A stretch of DNA of 64,000 bases from GCA-2705995 sp048267965 (GTDB lineage Bacteria > Bacteroidota > Bacteroidia > Flavobacteriales_G > Salibacteraceae): positions 62,001-126,000 of the forward strand of contig JBLWWK010000006.1 in the NCBI GenBank assembly GCA_048267965.1, read 5' to 3'. Positions within the stretch are counted from its first letter, which is position 1. Each line of letters opens with the position of its first letter. Shown here one piece after another: positions 27,374-36,937 of this stretch. The notes beneath the pieces are model-generated. The model saw only the letters and a program-made list of their open reading frames with translations. It was not told the DNA's origin and ran no database searches. Both the position numbers and the translations under genes were made by a program.

Positions 27374-27747
27374 GCTATAACTTAGTATGGATAATAGACG
27401 ATGACCCTATTCCACGTTTGATTTTAACATCGAACTTGAAAAAGTTGAATATTACCAACAACATTAAAGAGTTTTCGAATGCGGTAGATGCCATTGCTGA
27501 ATTAGAGAATTCTGATTTACGACCCGATTTAATTTTTCTCGACATCAATATGCCTATTTTAACTGGATGGGAGTTTCTAGAAAAGGTAAAAAAATCAGAT
27601 CTCTTGAATATCAAAAACATCGATGTTACCATTGTAACCTCTTCTATCGATTCTCGTGACCTTAAAATGGCCGATAAGTTTCCCTGTGTAAAACACTACC
27701 TCACTAAACCCATCGACATTAGCTTTATGGCTCAAGAAAATTCTTAA
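27370..27747 (+). CDS. Single-domain response regulator
   Basis: A 125-residue CheY-like receiver domain: acidic pocket D10-D11-D12, phospho-acceptor D58 in LIFLDINMP, conserved threonine in TIVTSS, and lysine K113 in YLTKP. There is no output domain, so it must act by protein contact. It is translationally coupled to the upstream kinase (4-nt overlap). Its stop overlaps the stop of the convergent kinase-fold gene by 4 nt. Confidence 0.9.
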   Translation: MSYNLVWIIDDDPIPRLILTSNLKKLNITNNIKEFSNAVDAIAELENSDLRPDLIFLDINMPILTGWEFLEKVKKSDLLNIKNIDVTIVTSSIDSRDLKMADKFPCVKHYLTKPIDISFMAQENS

Positions 27748-28784
27748 AAATCTAAACGAGCAACGTGCCCTTGCAGCATTAATCTCAAATGCGTTTTTAA
27801 GATATCTCCCATGTTGGTGCAATTATCAAAATTCATGGTTTTTGAATGATTGTTGAGCTCATTTTTCAACTGTTGCACCTTTTCTGGCGTAGAAACCGTA
27901 TCGTCTCGCATGCAAGCAATTAGGTGCTCTAACCGATCATACGCCAACTTTAACCTTCTCGCAATCAGGGTTCTTTCTTCAAATTGATATTGTCTAGTTG
28001 TTTCAATTTTCAAAAATTCCATTCCCAACTCAATAATGGGGTTGTTTTCTTTAAAATATTGTGGATAATAAATACTCTTGCTCCCTTCGTAGCTCTGCTG
28101 GTCAAAATCGATGGCCCTAATTCTGTATTGTTCATCTTCGAAATCAGGCGTAATGTCTACCACGTAATTGTAGGAACGCATATCTCCCAATAATCGAATA
28201 AAACAACGCTCGTTAAACTTAATAAACTCTTTTATAAAACGGACCTTATTAAAGTTGGGCGTTTCCATATAATCTTGCAAAAACTGATCACCTGGAATGC
28301 CGGCAATGTGCTCTTCTACCAAGGTATTTCCGAAAACGAGGTACGAGATAAAATTAGGACTTAGCAAATGTTCTAACTCTAAGCCGTAGGCGCGAGATGC
28401 ATCTGCTTTCTTCACGTACATATAATCGTAGTTATCGTTCAGCAAATTCACCACCTTCACCCGAAACGGATTCGAATTACCGAATTGACAAAAATCAATG
28501 CGTTCTACTCGTAAATGATGCGTAATTTCTTCGTCTCCTTCTGTTTTTAGCATCGAGTATGTCATCAACAACTTCTCTTGAAGTTCTTCGTAAAAAGAGT
28601 GATCGTAAAGTAAACAATCCCACAAAGTGTTGTTTCCATTCTTGTCCATCAACGGAAAGCTCTCAGTACTATTTAACAGCTCATCGTAACGAATAGGCAA
28701 CGATAAATACCGATCGTATTTATCGAGGTATTCGGTAAGTTGTTCGCTAATGTCGAAATTGGGTTTCTTTTTCGAAATTCTCAT
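27744..28784 (-). CDS. Conserved-looking protein with kinase-fold-like motifs
   Basis: 346 residues, soluble, not assigned to a named family. In the second half the segment RLLGDMRSYNYVVDI is followed ~20 residues later by RIRAIDFDQQSYEG. This G-D-x-x-x-x-N-x-x-V ... I-D-F-D layout recalls the catalytic and metal-binding loops of the HipA / aminoglycoside-phosphotransferase-type kinases, with YMYVKKADASRA in the place of the ATP-lysine strand. That is inference from motif order only. It is convergent with, and touches, the response regulator gene. Confidence 0.6.
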   Translation of the reverse strand: MRISKKKPNFDISEQLTEYLDKYDRYLSLPIRYDELLNSTESFPLMDKNGNNTLWDCLLYDHSFYEELQEKLLMTYSMLKTEGDEEITHHLRVERIDFCQFGNSNPFRVKVVNLLNDNYDYMYVKKADASRAYGLELEHLLSPNFISYLVFGNTLVEEHIAGIPGDQFLQDYMETPNFNKVRFIKEFIKFNERCFIRLLGDMRSYNYVVDITPDFEDEQYRIRAIDFDQQSYEGSKSIYYPQYFKENNPIIELGMEFLKIETTRQYQFEERTLIARRLKLAYDRLEHLIACMRDDTVSTPEKVQQLKNELNNHSKTMNFDNCTNMGDILKTHLRLMLQGHVARLDF

Positions 28785-28819
28785 GAAAACTGGGTTATTA
28801 CTCGAAACTAACGAATAGT

Positions 28820-28852
28820 TGGTAATTGAAACGGTTTAACTCTGTATTTTTG
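28820..28852 (+). promoter_or_regulatory. Probable promoter of the secreted-protein gene at 28893
   Basis: TATTTTTG at 28845-28852 is a perfect -7 element. TTGG at 28820 is a possible -33 element with a slightly long spacer of 22 nt. Confidence 0.45.
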
Positions 28853-28892
28853 AGGTTTTCCGAAAAGGATACAAACTGATACTTCTGCTACT

Positions 28893-29573
28893 ATGAAATG
28901 GTTCACCACTGTAATATTCGCATCGCTTTGTTCTTTCGCTTTTGCTCAACTAAGCTTAAACGAAGTAGATGTAAATCGCATACCTCAAAAAAAAGTGAGA
29001 GAGTTTGTTCTAAATCAAATGAGTACGCTAGCACTTTCTGATTTCAACCAAATTCAACCAACGCTTACACAACCGGCAACGGCAGTGGGCTTTCATACGC
29101 ACCGAGCAAACTACAAAGTAAAATCTGATGTTTCTACGGTTTGGCAAAAGTACCAAAACGCCTCTCCATCAGAATCTTGGGAAGGCAAACGTTTTTCATT
29201 TGGTTTTGCTTTCGATCGCAACAAAGAAGAATTGGTTTACCGTGAAGATAAAAGCAATAACGGTGTTGAACCCGGACAAATGTTTTATGTGAACTTACGC
29301 TTAATGGGCGGTGTTTATAACATGGCGGTGGCCTTCGAGATTATTACAGTAGATACTGTAAATCGAGTAATGGAATTTAGCTATGTTCAAGGCGGACAAT
29401 CACAGGGCCTTCAACGCATCGAGCTCAAAGAAGGTGAAAATGGCCACACGGCCATTGTTCACACCAGTTTTTTCAAAAGCGGTTCAAAGTTTAGAGATAA
29501 AGTGCTTTACCCCTACTTTCACAAGCGCATAATCAACGAATTTCACCGCAGAATGCGCAAGCGCCTTAAATAA
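28893..29573 (+). CDS. Secreted protein, possible SRPBCC/DUF1990-like fold
   Basis: 226 residues with a clear signal peptide (MKWFTTVIFASLCSFAFAQ). The mature part has alternating beta strands ending in a basic helix (YFHKRIINEFHRRMRKRLK). The stretch VMEFSYVQGGQSQG, then HTAIVHTSFFKSGS, resembles lipid-binding DUF1990/START-like proteins, but this is weak. The stop overlaps the convergent rlmI-like gene by 8 nt. Confidence 0.6.
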   Translation: MKWFTTVIFASLCSFAFAQLSLNEVDVNRIPQKKVREFVLNQMSTLALSDFNQIQPTLTQPATAVGFHTHRANYKVKSDVSTVWQKYQNASPSESWEGKRFSFGFAFDRNKEELVYREDKSNNGVEPGQMFYVNLRLMGGVYNMAVAFEIITVDTVNRVMEFSYVQGGQSQGLQRIELKEGENGHTAIVHTSFFKSGSKFRDKVLYPYFHKRIINEFHRRMRKRLK

Positions 29574-30765
29574 TGTAGAGAACAAATCCTTTTAGGTACT
29601 CCCCTTCTGGGTGAAATAAATTAATGGGGTGATCGAGTGGTTGCGTTAGCTGATGAATTATTCTCACTTCGCGGTGGGCACTTCGGGCAGCACTAAAAAT
29701 AGCTCGTTGAAAATCTTCTTTCGAAAAGGCCTGAGAACAACTAAAAGTAAACAATAAACTCCCCGATTTCATGCTTTTTATAGCTTGCTGGTTGAGGCGT
29801 TTGTAACCGATATGTGCATTCTTCACAGACTTCGGATGCTTAGCAAACGCGGGGGGGTCTAAAATGACCACATCGTATTCGGTGAGATCATTTTTCAAGA
29901 ACTGAAATCCATCTTCGCAAATACCTTGGTGCCGAGCACCTTCCCCAAAGTTGAGTTCAATGTTTTCGTTACACAAATCAATAGCCGATTGACTAGAATC
30001 TACACTGTGAACTTCTTCTGCGCCATTAGCCAGTGCGTAAACACTAAATCCGCCAGAGTACGCAAATAAATTGAGTACTCTTTTGTCTTTCGAATAACTA
30101 CCCAAGAGGTTTCTATTCTCGCGTTGGTCTAAGAAAAAACCCGTTTTTTGTCCTTCTGCAAAGTTGACGGCAAAGGTATTTCCGTATTCAGAAATTACTG
30201 TTTTGGGTTCTTTTCGGGGTCCTTCTATTAAAAATTCGTCAGAAGCATCAAACTCTTCTAAGTTTAAGGCATGTGCACTTTTATCGTAAACAGAATCAAT
30301 ACCTAAACCTTCTAATCTCATTAAGGCTTCAGCAATTCGTGTTCGTTCTAAATACATCCCAACGGAATGAGCTTGAAAAACGGCCGTTTTATTGTAAATA
30401 TCAATGATTAAACCTGGTAATTGATCGCCTTCACCGTGTACTAACCGATAGGCATTGGTAGTAGCATGGTTTTTTAGAAATTGGTTCCTTCTTAAATCAA
30501 AGGCAGCAGTTAAGCGTGAAAACCAGAAATTCTCATCTATTTCTAACGGCTCAAACGATAAAATACGAACCGCAATAGCTCCTGATTGAATATGGCCAAT
30601 GGCTAAAAACTCTTTCTCTGCACTGTAAACATCTACTAAATCGCCTTCAACAGCGGTTCCTTCAATAGACTCAATGGCGCCAGAGAAAATCCATTGGTGG
30701 TAACGTTTTATCGATTTTTCTTTTTGGGGAAATAGAAATACTTGCGCTCGCGTTGCTGTCATCAT
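29566..30765 (-). CDS. rlmI: 23S rRNA m5C methyltransferase, RlmI family
   Basis: A 399-residue SAM-dependent methyltransferase. N-terminal PUA domain (~8-85), a central EEHEE region, then a Rossmann methyltransferase: motif I LNLFAYSGGFSVYALANGA, an acidic loop HSVDSS, motif IV ILDPPAFAKHP, and the catalytic cysteine in TFSCSQ. In E. coli RlmI makes m5C1962 of 23S rRNA; Bacteroidota homologues are assigned by similarity. Its promoter -7 box is at 30782-30789. Confidence 0.85.
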   Translation of the reverse strand: MMTATRAQVFLFPQKEKSIKRYHQWIFSGAIESIEGTAVEGDLVDVYSAEKEFLAIGHIQSGAIAVRILSFEPLEIDENFWFSRLTAAFDLRRNQFLKNHATTNAYRLVHGEGDQLPGLIIDIYNKTAVFQAHSVGMYLERTRIAEALMRLEGLGIDSVYDKSAHALNLEEFDASDEFLIEGPRKEPKTVISEYGNTFAVNFAEGQKTGFFLDQRENRNLLGSYSKDKRVLNLFAYSGGFSVYALANGAEEVHSVDSSQSAIDLCNENIELNFGEGARHQGICEDGFQFLKNDLTEYDVVILDPPAFAKHPKSVKNAHIGYKRLNQQAIKSMKSGSLLFTFSCSQAFSKEDFQRAIFSAARSAHREVRIIHQLTQPLDHPINLFHPEGEYLKGFVLYII

Positions 30766-30781
30766 AAAAATTTACAAGGCG

Positions 30782-30789
30782 CAAAGGTA
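30782..30789 (-). promoter_or_regulatory. -7 box of rlmI promoter
   Basis: Minus strand TACCTTTG, 16 nt before the rlmI ATG. An iterated-motif variant (CGGTAGGAACACG, from 30809) begins 19 nt upstream of the box, in the -33 position. Confidence 0.55.
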
Positions 30790-30897
30790 GCACTATATCA
30801 CTATTTTCGGTAGGAACACGATCCTTAACCTTTCAATGATTTTCGACAGAAACAGAAGAAAAGATGAAAATTATCGATGAAGACGAAAATGAATCAC

Positions 30898-31782
30898 TTA
30901 GACTTTACCGAGAACAATTAATTTCTCGAGTGTAGGAGAAGTTCTACCTCCCATCGGCTCTATGGTTATAGCAAAAGCATCGGCTTCCATGGTTTTTTTC
31001 ATGCTCTGCATGGGCATACCAGAATCGTCTTTTTCTACCATTCCCATGTCTACAGGCTTTCCTTCTACCAATACCCAAAGTTGATATTGTTCTTCTTCGC
31101 CAATCTCAGGTAAAACAGAAACATCTAAAGCAACCGAGCCATTCTTTTTATCCCAATAAACAGAAGCCATTGCTTCTTCGTATTTAGGCATTCCCATTCC
31201 TTCTAAAACAATGCGCTCTTTTTTCGGGTCGGCTACCATGGCGTATGCAGATTCTTTCATCTCCATCATCTTATCCATTTCGTCTACCTCTCGTTCGTAA
31301 ACCGCCTTTACTTCTTCTAAATGAGCAATTTGAGATTTCATTTCTTTCATCTCGTGTTGACGGTAAAAGCTCGATACGATTAAAATAACCAAAACGGCTG
31401 CAGCCGCCCAAGTAAAACCCGTTTGCATTTGCGTAGCAATGGTTTCTTTCGGTGGCAACCAAAGTTCTTTGTCTTCTTCTTCGGTAGGTTGTGGGTGGTC
31501 GTTTGTAGTTGTGGGCAACGGTTGTAAAGTAGGCTGAGCCTTTTTCTCTTCTTCTTCTAACCGATCAATTTCAGCTAAAATAGAGTCCTTTAAACCAGCC
31601 GGTGGATTTACCGCTTGCGACAGAGCAAAAGCTTCCATACCTACCTGCAACTCTTCTAGTTCAGTAGCAATTTCAGGGTAGATTTTCGAAAGGCATTCTA
31701 CCTCTCTTCTCTCCTGATCACTAACAGCACCAGCAGCGTAAGCTTCTAGTATTCCAGATTCTATGTACTCTTTTACATTCAC
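30898..31782 (-). CDS. Anti-sigma factor, RskA type
   Basis: 294 residues: an N-terminal sigma-binding region (1-70; YIESGILEAYAAGAVSDQER), a proline-rich linker, one membrane helix (~120-138), a short coiled coil (MKEMKSQIAHLEEVKAV), and a C-terminal RskA-like beta domain outside the membrane (ASVYWDKKNGSVAL, then QYQLWVLVEGKPVDMG). It would hold the ECF sigma factor until proteolysis. It overlaps the sigma gene by 4 nt. Confidence 0.9.
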   Translation of the reverse strand: MNVKEYIESGILEAYAAGAVSDQERREVECLSKIYPEIATELEELQVGMEAFALSQAVNPPAGLKDSILAEIDRLEEEEKKAQPTLQPLPTTTNDHPQPTEEEDKELWLPPKETIATQMQTGFTWAAAAVLVILIVSSFYRQHEMKEMKSQIAHLEEVKAVYEREVDEMDKMMEMKESAYAMVADPKKERIVLEGMGMPKYEEAMASVYWDKKNGSVALDVSVLPEIGEEEQYQLWVLVEGKPVDMGMVEKDDSGMPMQSMKKTMEADAFAITIEPMGGRTSPTLEKLIVLGKV

Positions 31783-32315
31783 TCTTGATACACCTTTCTT
31801 AAAGCTACAATAGCGTTTCGAATTCGTGTTTTTATGGTTCCTAGCGGTATATCTAATTTCTCAGATAACTGCGATTGGGTATACCCCTGAAAGTACGCCA
31901 TTTCTATTAAAACGCGTTGCTCTTCAGGTAGTTTTTCTACTTCTTGTTGTAGACCAATTGTGTCGGTATTAAACACCGTTTGTGCATGGCCTTCGTAAGC
32001 ATTTACGTTATCGGTGTTGGTTTGGATTTCGTTTTTGCGTTTTAATTGTCGATACCGGTCAAGTGCCTTGTTTCTACAGATATTTAATACCCAAGTAAAC
32101 AGACGGCCTTTCGAAGAATCGTATCGATTGGCATTTTTCCAAACATTCACCAAGCCTTCTTGAATCACATCTTGAGCTAAGGCTTCGTCTTGCATGCAGA
32201 TTTTGAGAACCACCCCATAAAGCGCTGCTCCATAGTGATCGTAAATTAATCCTATGGCTTTTTTGTCTGAGCGCGACAAAAGTTCAATTATTTCTTTTTC
32301 CTGAGGTTGAATCAT
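31779..32315 (-). CDS. ECF-family RNA polymerase sigma factor (SigK-like)
   Basis: 178 residues with region 2 (DEALAQDVIQEGLVNVWKNA, then GRLFTWVLNICRNKALDRYR) and region 4 (LPEEQRVLIEMAYFQGYTQS, then a helix-turn-helix in LDIPLGTIKTRIRNAI). Together with the coupled anti-sigma gene it forms a membrane-stress type switch. The 205-bp upstream gap contains an iterated-motif variant at 32450. Confidence 0.93.
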   Translation of the reverse strand: MIQPQEKEIIELLSRSDKKAIGLIYDHYGAALYGVVLKICMQDEALAQDVIQEGLVNVWKNANRYDSSKGRLFTWVLNICRNKALDRYRQLKRKNEIQTNTDNVNAYEGHAQTVFNTDTIGLQQEVEKLPEEQRVLIEMAYFQGYTQSQLSEKLDIPLGTIKTRIRNAIVALRKVYQE

Positions 32316-32520
32316 ATCAGCTTGTCAAACATAACAAGAAAACAGTTGAATGCAAGTATTTTTACGTTAGCAGTATCATTTTTCACGCTTTTTTCAACCT
32401 ATTGGCTGGTCTGTGAAATTCGAATTAATTCATCTTATTTTCAATTTTCACGGTAGGAACACGATCTAAATTTATTCCCACTCTCTCGTTGGTGCGGAAG
32501 ATTTTAAAAAAAATGAAACT

Positions 32521-32982
32521 TTATAACGGAGTGCTATCGTCTTGATTTTCTATCTCCCAGGTATGGTCGGCTAATAACTTTACCGAAGCCACATACCGTT
32601 TAAATGGATTGCTTCTTCCCCACCCTGATGGCTCTACCATGCTCAATACGAATTGCTCGTTTTTGCGCTCGTACAAATGATAACGATGACCTACCAGCGG
32701 TTCAAATCCCATATCGGCTTTGTAAATTTTCTCACTGATGTCTACGCGTTCCTTCAGTTCTGTGGCCTGTTGAGCCAATGTTTTCATTTGATCGTAAAGT
32801 TGCTTCAATTGTCGGTCGGTTTGCTCTACCATTGCGGCCATAGCACGACCTTTAATTTTACCCTTATCTTCAGGCTTAATCACAGCAGACCCAACGGTGT
32901 GGGCATACTCTAATAAACCAGGCAATTCAGCTACTTTATCTTTGTCTATCGGGTTTTTAAACGCTTTCTTTTCATCTTCCAT
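32521..32982 (-). CDS. DUF2452 family protein
   Basis: 153 residues, soluble, matching DUF2452, a family of unknown function. Visible: NPIDKDKVAELPGLLEYAHT, a predicted coiled coil at ~55-95, and the C-terminal GHRYHLYERKNEQFVLSMV block with G-W-G. It is divergent from gpmI and shares a 95-bp promoter region with it. Confidence 0.75.
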   Translation of the reverse strand: MEDEKKAFKNPIDKDKVAELPGLLEYAHTVGSAVIKPEDKGKIKGRAMAAMVEQTDRQLKQLYDQMKTLAQQATELKERVDISEKIYKADMGFEPLVGHRYHLYERKNEQFVLSMVEPSGWGRSNPFKRYVASVKLLADHTWEIENQDDSTPL

Positions 32983-33077
32983 ACTGCAAAATAAAGGAAG
33001 AAACCGATAAATTGTTTTCTCGATTTACCTTAGTTTCGAACATTAGAATCAAATTAAACTTCAGAAAAAAAGAAAAC

Positions 33078-34592
33078 ATGAATCATCGTGTAGTTTTAAT
33101 GGTGTTAGACGGATGGGGAATTGCAAAAGACAAATCGGTTTCTGCCATAGATGCAGCCCACACACCTTTTGTAGATAGTTTAGCCAAAAATCCGCATAGC
33201 CAATTAAATACCAGTGGTTTAGAAGTTGGTTTACCAGAAGGCCAAATGGGAAATTCTGAAGTGGGCCACATGAATTTAGGGGCTGGAAGAGTGGTCTATC
33301 AAGATTTAGTAAAAATCAATAAAGCCATTGAAGATCAAGAATTAGACACTAATCCTGTTTTGTTATCAGCTTTCGAAAAAGCCAAAAAATCGGGAAAGAA
33401 AGTGCATTTTATGGGCCTTGTTTCAGATGGTGGTGTGCATTCTCACATGAATCACCTTTTGGCCTTAACACGCATTGCAAAAGACAACGGAATAGGCCAT
33501 ACCTACTTACATCTTTTTACAGATGGTAGAGACTGTGATCCTAAATCAGGGTTAGGATTTGTAAAAACCGTGCAAGAAGAAGCAGCTGCTTACGGTGGTA
33601 AAATTGCTTCTGTAATTGGTAGGTATTATGCCATGGATCGTGACCAACGTTGGGAACGCGTAAAATTGGCGTATGATTTATTGGTCAACGCTGAAGGAAC
33701 CCATACTGAAAACATGCTCAAAAGCATTGAGAAATCATATGCAGCTGGGGTAACCGATGAATTTATTTTGCCTTTGGTAGCGACAGAAAATGGTGAACCT
33801 GTTGCTAAAATCGAAGAAGGTGATGTTGTGCTTTGTTTCAACTTTAGAACCGATCGAGGAAGACAAATTACGCAAGCACTCACACAAAAAGACTTTCACG
33901 AACAGAATATGCACAGGCTTTCACTAGAGTATTTCACCATGACGAAATACGATGAAAAGTTTCAAAATGTATCGGTGCTTTTTGAGAAAGATAACCTGAA
34001 AAACACCATAGGCGAAGTGGTTTCGAATGCAGGTAAAAAGCAAATTAGACTAGCCGAAACTGAGAAATATCCACACGTCACCTTCTTTTTCTCGGGAGGA
34101 AAAGAATTAGAATTCTCAGGTGAGAAGAGAATTTTAGTCAATTCACCAAAAGTGGCTACTTACGATTTACAGCCCGAAATGAGCGCTTTCGAAGTGAAAG
34201 ATGCACTGGTAAAAGAGTTAGAAGCAGAATGGCCAGATTTTGTCTGTATCAACTTTGCCAATCCAGATATGGTGGGCCATACCGGAGTGTTTGATGCAGC
34301 TGTAAAGGCATGTGAAGCGGTAGACCAATGTGTTCAAGAAGTGGTTGAAGCGGGTGTTAAAAACGATTACACCTTTATCATTTTAGCCGATCACGGTAAC
34401 AGTGATTTAATGATTAACGCAGATGGTACGCCTAATACAGCGCACACTACCAACCCTGTACCGTGTTATTTGGTGAACGCGAAAGAGATTAGTCAACTAA
34501 AAAATGGTAAATTAGGAGACATTGCCCCAACAATTTTACAATTAATGGGAATTGAAATCCCGGAAGAAATGACAGGTGATTTATTAGTTTAA
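33078..34592 (+). CDS. gpmI: 2,3-bisphosphoglycerate-independent phosphoglycerate mutase
   Basis: A 504-residue glycolytic enzyme of the alkaline phosphatase fold, interconverting 3- and 2-phosphoglycerate with two Mn ions. Visible: LMVLDGWG (D11), the nucleophile S60 in GQMGNSEVGHMNLGAG, DGRDCDPKSG, FNFRTDRGRQI, and the metal residues in NPDMVGHTG and ILADHGN. The ATG at 33078 gives the canonical start; the frame open from 33012 is upstream leader. Confidence 0.97.
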   Translation: MNHRVVLMVLDGWGIAKDKSVSAIDAAHTPFVDSLAKNPHSQLNTSGLEVGLPEGQMGNSEVGHMNLGAGRVVYQDLVKINKAIEDQELDTNPVLLSAFEKAKKSGKKVHFMGLVSDGGVHSHMNHLLALTRIAKDNGIGHTYLHLFTDGRDCDPKSGLGFVKTVQEEAAAYGGKIASVIGRYYAMDRDQRWERVKLAYDLLVNAEGTHTENMLKSIEKSYAAGVTDEFILPLVATENGEPVAKIEEGDVVLCFNFRTDRGRQITQALTQKDFHEQNMHRLSLEYFTMTKYDEKFQNVSVLFEKDNLKNTIGEVVSNAGKKQIRLAETEKYPHVTFFFSGGKELEFSGEKRILVNSPKVATYDLQPEMSAFEVKDALVKELEAEWPDFVCINFANPDMVGHTGVFDAAVKACEAVDQCVQEVVEAGVKNDYTFIILADHGNSDLMINADGTPNTAHTTNPVPCYLVNAKEISQLKNGKLGDIAPTILQLMGIEIPEEMTGDLLV

Positions 34593-34627
34593 AGTATCTT
34601 ATTTGTCTATTTAAAATCTTGAACCCT

Positions 34628-36742
34628 ATGAGAATCCCCCTCCTCTTTTTGGGTTGTGTTTTAGTTTGTATCGCAACTCATGTAAATGCTCAGGACGGAA
34701 ACATTGTGCATGATACCTCCTTACTCAATTTAATGGAGTCTATCATTAAAGAGCCAGAATGTGAAAGATGTTCGCAAATTGATAGTCTCTTTTTAGAAGG
34801 TAAAAACAGGAAAGGCATTACTCAAGATGATTCTTCCCATGCTCGGTTGGTATATTATCAACTCGCGAAACAACGTTTGTTAGGCGAATTTGAGAATTTG
34901 TTGACTCTCTGTAGAGAACACGAAAATTTAATCGAATCAGAATCGGTTCCTACCGAAATAGCATCACAAATCGATTATTGCATCGGTGGCGCGCACTATT
35001 ATTTAGGAAATTTCGACACGGCCGCCTTATTTTATGAGCGTTCGTCTCAGGGCTTTAAACAAGTAAACGATGACAACTTGTACAGCAATGCGATGAACAA
35101 CTTAGCCATTTGTTATAGCTATGCTGGAAACCGTCTAAAAGAGATGGAAACGCTTCAAGATTTATTGCGCTTACAAGAAGAAAAAAACGATTCGACTACC
35201 ATAATTAGCACAAAAATCAACTTAGGGCTAGCCTATTACGACTCTAAACTTTTAGATAAATCTGAACAACTTCTCAATGAAGCTCTTGAATTAAGTGAAG
35301 CTGTGAACGATTCTGTTTATATGTCGTACGCTCTCTCAAACTTGGCCAACATTTATGGAGAAAAAGGTAAGTACGACACCGCTATTCATTCTTTTAAACG
35401 AGCCATACAGCTCAATCAAGGGAAATATCCAGCTCTCATTCATCAAGCTTACACGGGCATTGGAAGCACCTTTTACGATAAAGGTATGCCCGACTCTGCT
35501 TATGTCTACAACAAAAAGGCCTTCTACTTCGACAACAACTTTGTAGATCCCCATGCTCGGGTGTATTCGGCTATTAATTTTGCGTCTAATTGCTATCACC
35601 TTAATGTCGATTATGAATTGGCCGATTCTATTGTAGATGCCTTCTTACCCATGGCATTAGAAATGCAAATTTTAGACATGGTGGGAAATGCCTACGCCAT
35701 TAAAGGACAGAGAGCATTGCGCGAGGAGAATTTTGAAGAGGCTCAACTGTTTTATGAAAAAGCGTTCAGATACAAAGATTCAATTCGAATTGTAGAAAAC
35801 GATCAATTAATCGCTGATCTCGAGGTAAAGTACCAGGTAGAAACCCAAGCCATGGAGTTAGAACACCTCAAAGAAGAAAACCTCTTGAAAGAAGAGGTAA
35901 TTCATCGAAAAAATTGGATCAACACCTTGTCTTTTATAGGTGTAGCCGCCCTTTTGGTGTTAATCGTTATTATTCTTTACAAACAGAATAAATTGAAAAA
36001 AGCGCACAACTTACTCTCTGACCGAGAAAAAGAATTGCGCGTTGCCAATAATGAGTTAAAAGCACTGAACGAAAACCGTGAAAGAATGATTGCTACCATT
36101 GCTCACGATTTGCGCGGACCGTTGAGCGGCATCAGTCAGATTTTAAAAATGGCGAAGGAACCCGAAAACGCTTCGCAAACAGATCGCCTTATATCGATGG
36201 GGCATTCGGCTGCGAAAACAACATACGGATTGTTGGAGAATTTGCTAGAATGGGCGCGAGAGAAACAAGGATTATCAAGATTTAAACCCGAGCAGTATCC
36301 ATTAAGTAAATCGGTGAATACCATTTTTGCCATTTACGATTACATTGCTCAGCAAAAGAATATTCGCCTCGAGAACCAAGTAGACGAGTCGGTGAAAATT
36401 TATGCTGATATCTACATGCTCGAAACAATTTTGCGCAATCTCATTAACAACGCTCTAAAGTTTACGAGCCCAGAAGGAATCGTTTCTGTTTTTTCTGAAG
36501 TAAAAGAAAAGAGTGTTTTGGTAGAAGTTCGAGATACGGGAGTGGGAATGGACAAAGCCAAATTAGAAGAAGTTTTTGCCACTAGCGGAACAGAAATAAT
36601 GGTAGGAACCAACAACGAAAGAGGAACTGGTTTCGGTTTGCGGTTGTGTCTAAATTTAGTAAAACGCCACAATGGTAAAATCTGGATTGAAAGCGAACCC
36701 AATAAAGGCACCTCTTTCTTTTTTGAATTACCTAACACTTAA
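34628..36742 (+). CDS. TPR-containing membrane sensor histidine kinase
   Basis: About 704 residues. A signal peptide, a periplasmic part with ~5-6 TPR units (~95-400, for example NNLAICYSYAGNRLKEMETL), a coiled coil, one membrane helix (~435-455, LSFIGVAALLVLIVIILY), then HisKA (MIATIAHDLRGPLSGISQI) and HATPase (NLINNALKF, DTGVGMD, GTGFGLRLCLNLV). A perfect motif copy lies at 34944-34955 and TGGTAGGAACCA at 36600. No response regulator is adjacent; the next gene is a TolB-TPR-AraC regulator. Confidence 0.88.
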   Translation: MRIPLLFLGCVLVCIATHVNAQDGNIVHDTSLLNLMESIIKEPECERCSQIDSLFLEGKNRKGITQDDSSHARLVYYQLAKQRLLGEFENLLTLCREHENLIESESVPTEIASQIDYCIGGAHYYLGNFDTAALFYERSSQGFKQVNDDNLYSNAMNNLAICYSYAGNRLKEMETLQDLLRLQEEKNDSTTIISTKINLGLAYYDSKLLDKSEQLLNEALELSEAVNDSVYMSYALSNLANIYGEKGKYDTAIHSFKRAIQLNQGKYPALIHQAYTGIGSTFYDKGMPDSAYVYNKKAFYFDNNFVDPHARVYSAINFASNCYHLNVDYELADSIVDAFLPMALEMQILDMVGNAYAIKGQRALREENFEEAQLFYEKAFRYKDSIRIVENDQLIADLEVKYQVETQAMELEHLKEENLLKEEVIHRKNWINTLSFIGVAALLVLIVIILYKQNKLKKAHNLLSDREKELRVANNELKALNENRERMIATIAHDLRGPLSGISQILKMAKEPENASQTDRLISMGHSAAKTTYGLLENLLEWAREKQGLSRFKPEQYPLSKSVNTIFAIYDYIAQQKNIRLENQVDESVKIYADIYMLETILRNLINNALKFTSPEGIVSVFSEVKEKSVLVEVRDTGVGMDKAKLEEVFATSGTEIMVGTNNERGTGFGLRLCLNLVKRHNGKIWIESEPNKGTSFFFELPNT
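34944..34955 (-). repeat. Perfect CGGTAGGAACCG iterated motif, minus orientation (in TPR kinase)
   Basis: Perfect 12-mer, extended to TCGGTTCCTACCGA on the plus strand, read as Ser-Val-Pro-Thr-Glu. Confidence 0.85.
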
Positions 36743-36937
36743 ATATTATCGAAAAGATGGAAAAGAGCGAATTCACCATCCATCCCTATATAACTACACC
36801 TATTTTTACACCCTAATCACCAAAGAATATCTACAAAAAAATAACCACTCATCATTTGTAGAAGCAAAACAGGCGAGCGTAAGCTCAACAGAAGAGAATA
36901 GAAAAATATTCGCAGGGTAAGGTTTAGTTAAGCAGAA

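Noticed and set aside
30898..32315. SigW/RsiW-type zinc anti-sigma pair
   Set aside because: No H-x-x-x-C-x-x-C zinc motif is present in the anti-sigma protein; the RskA-like C-terminus fits better.
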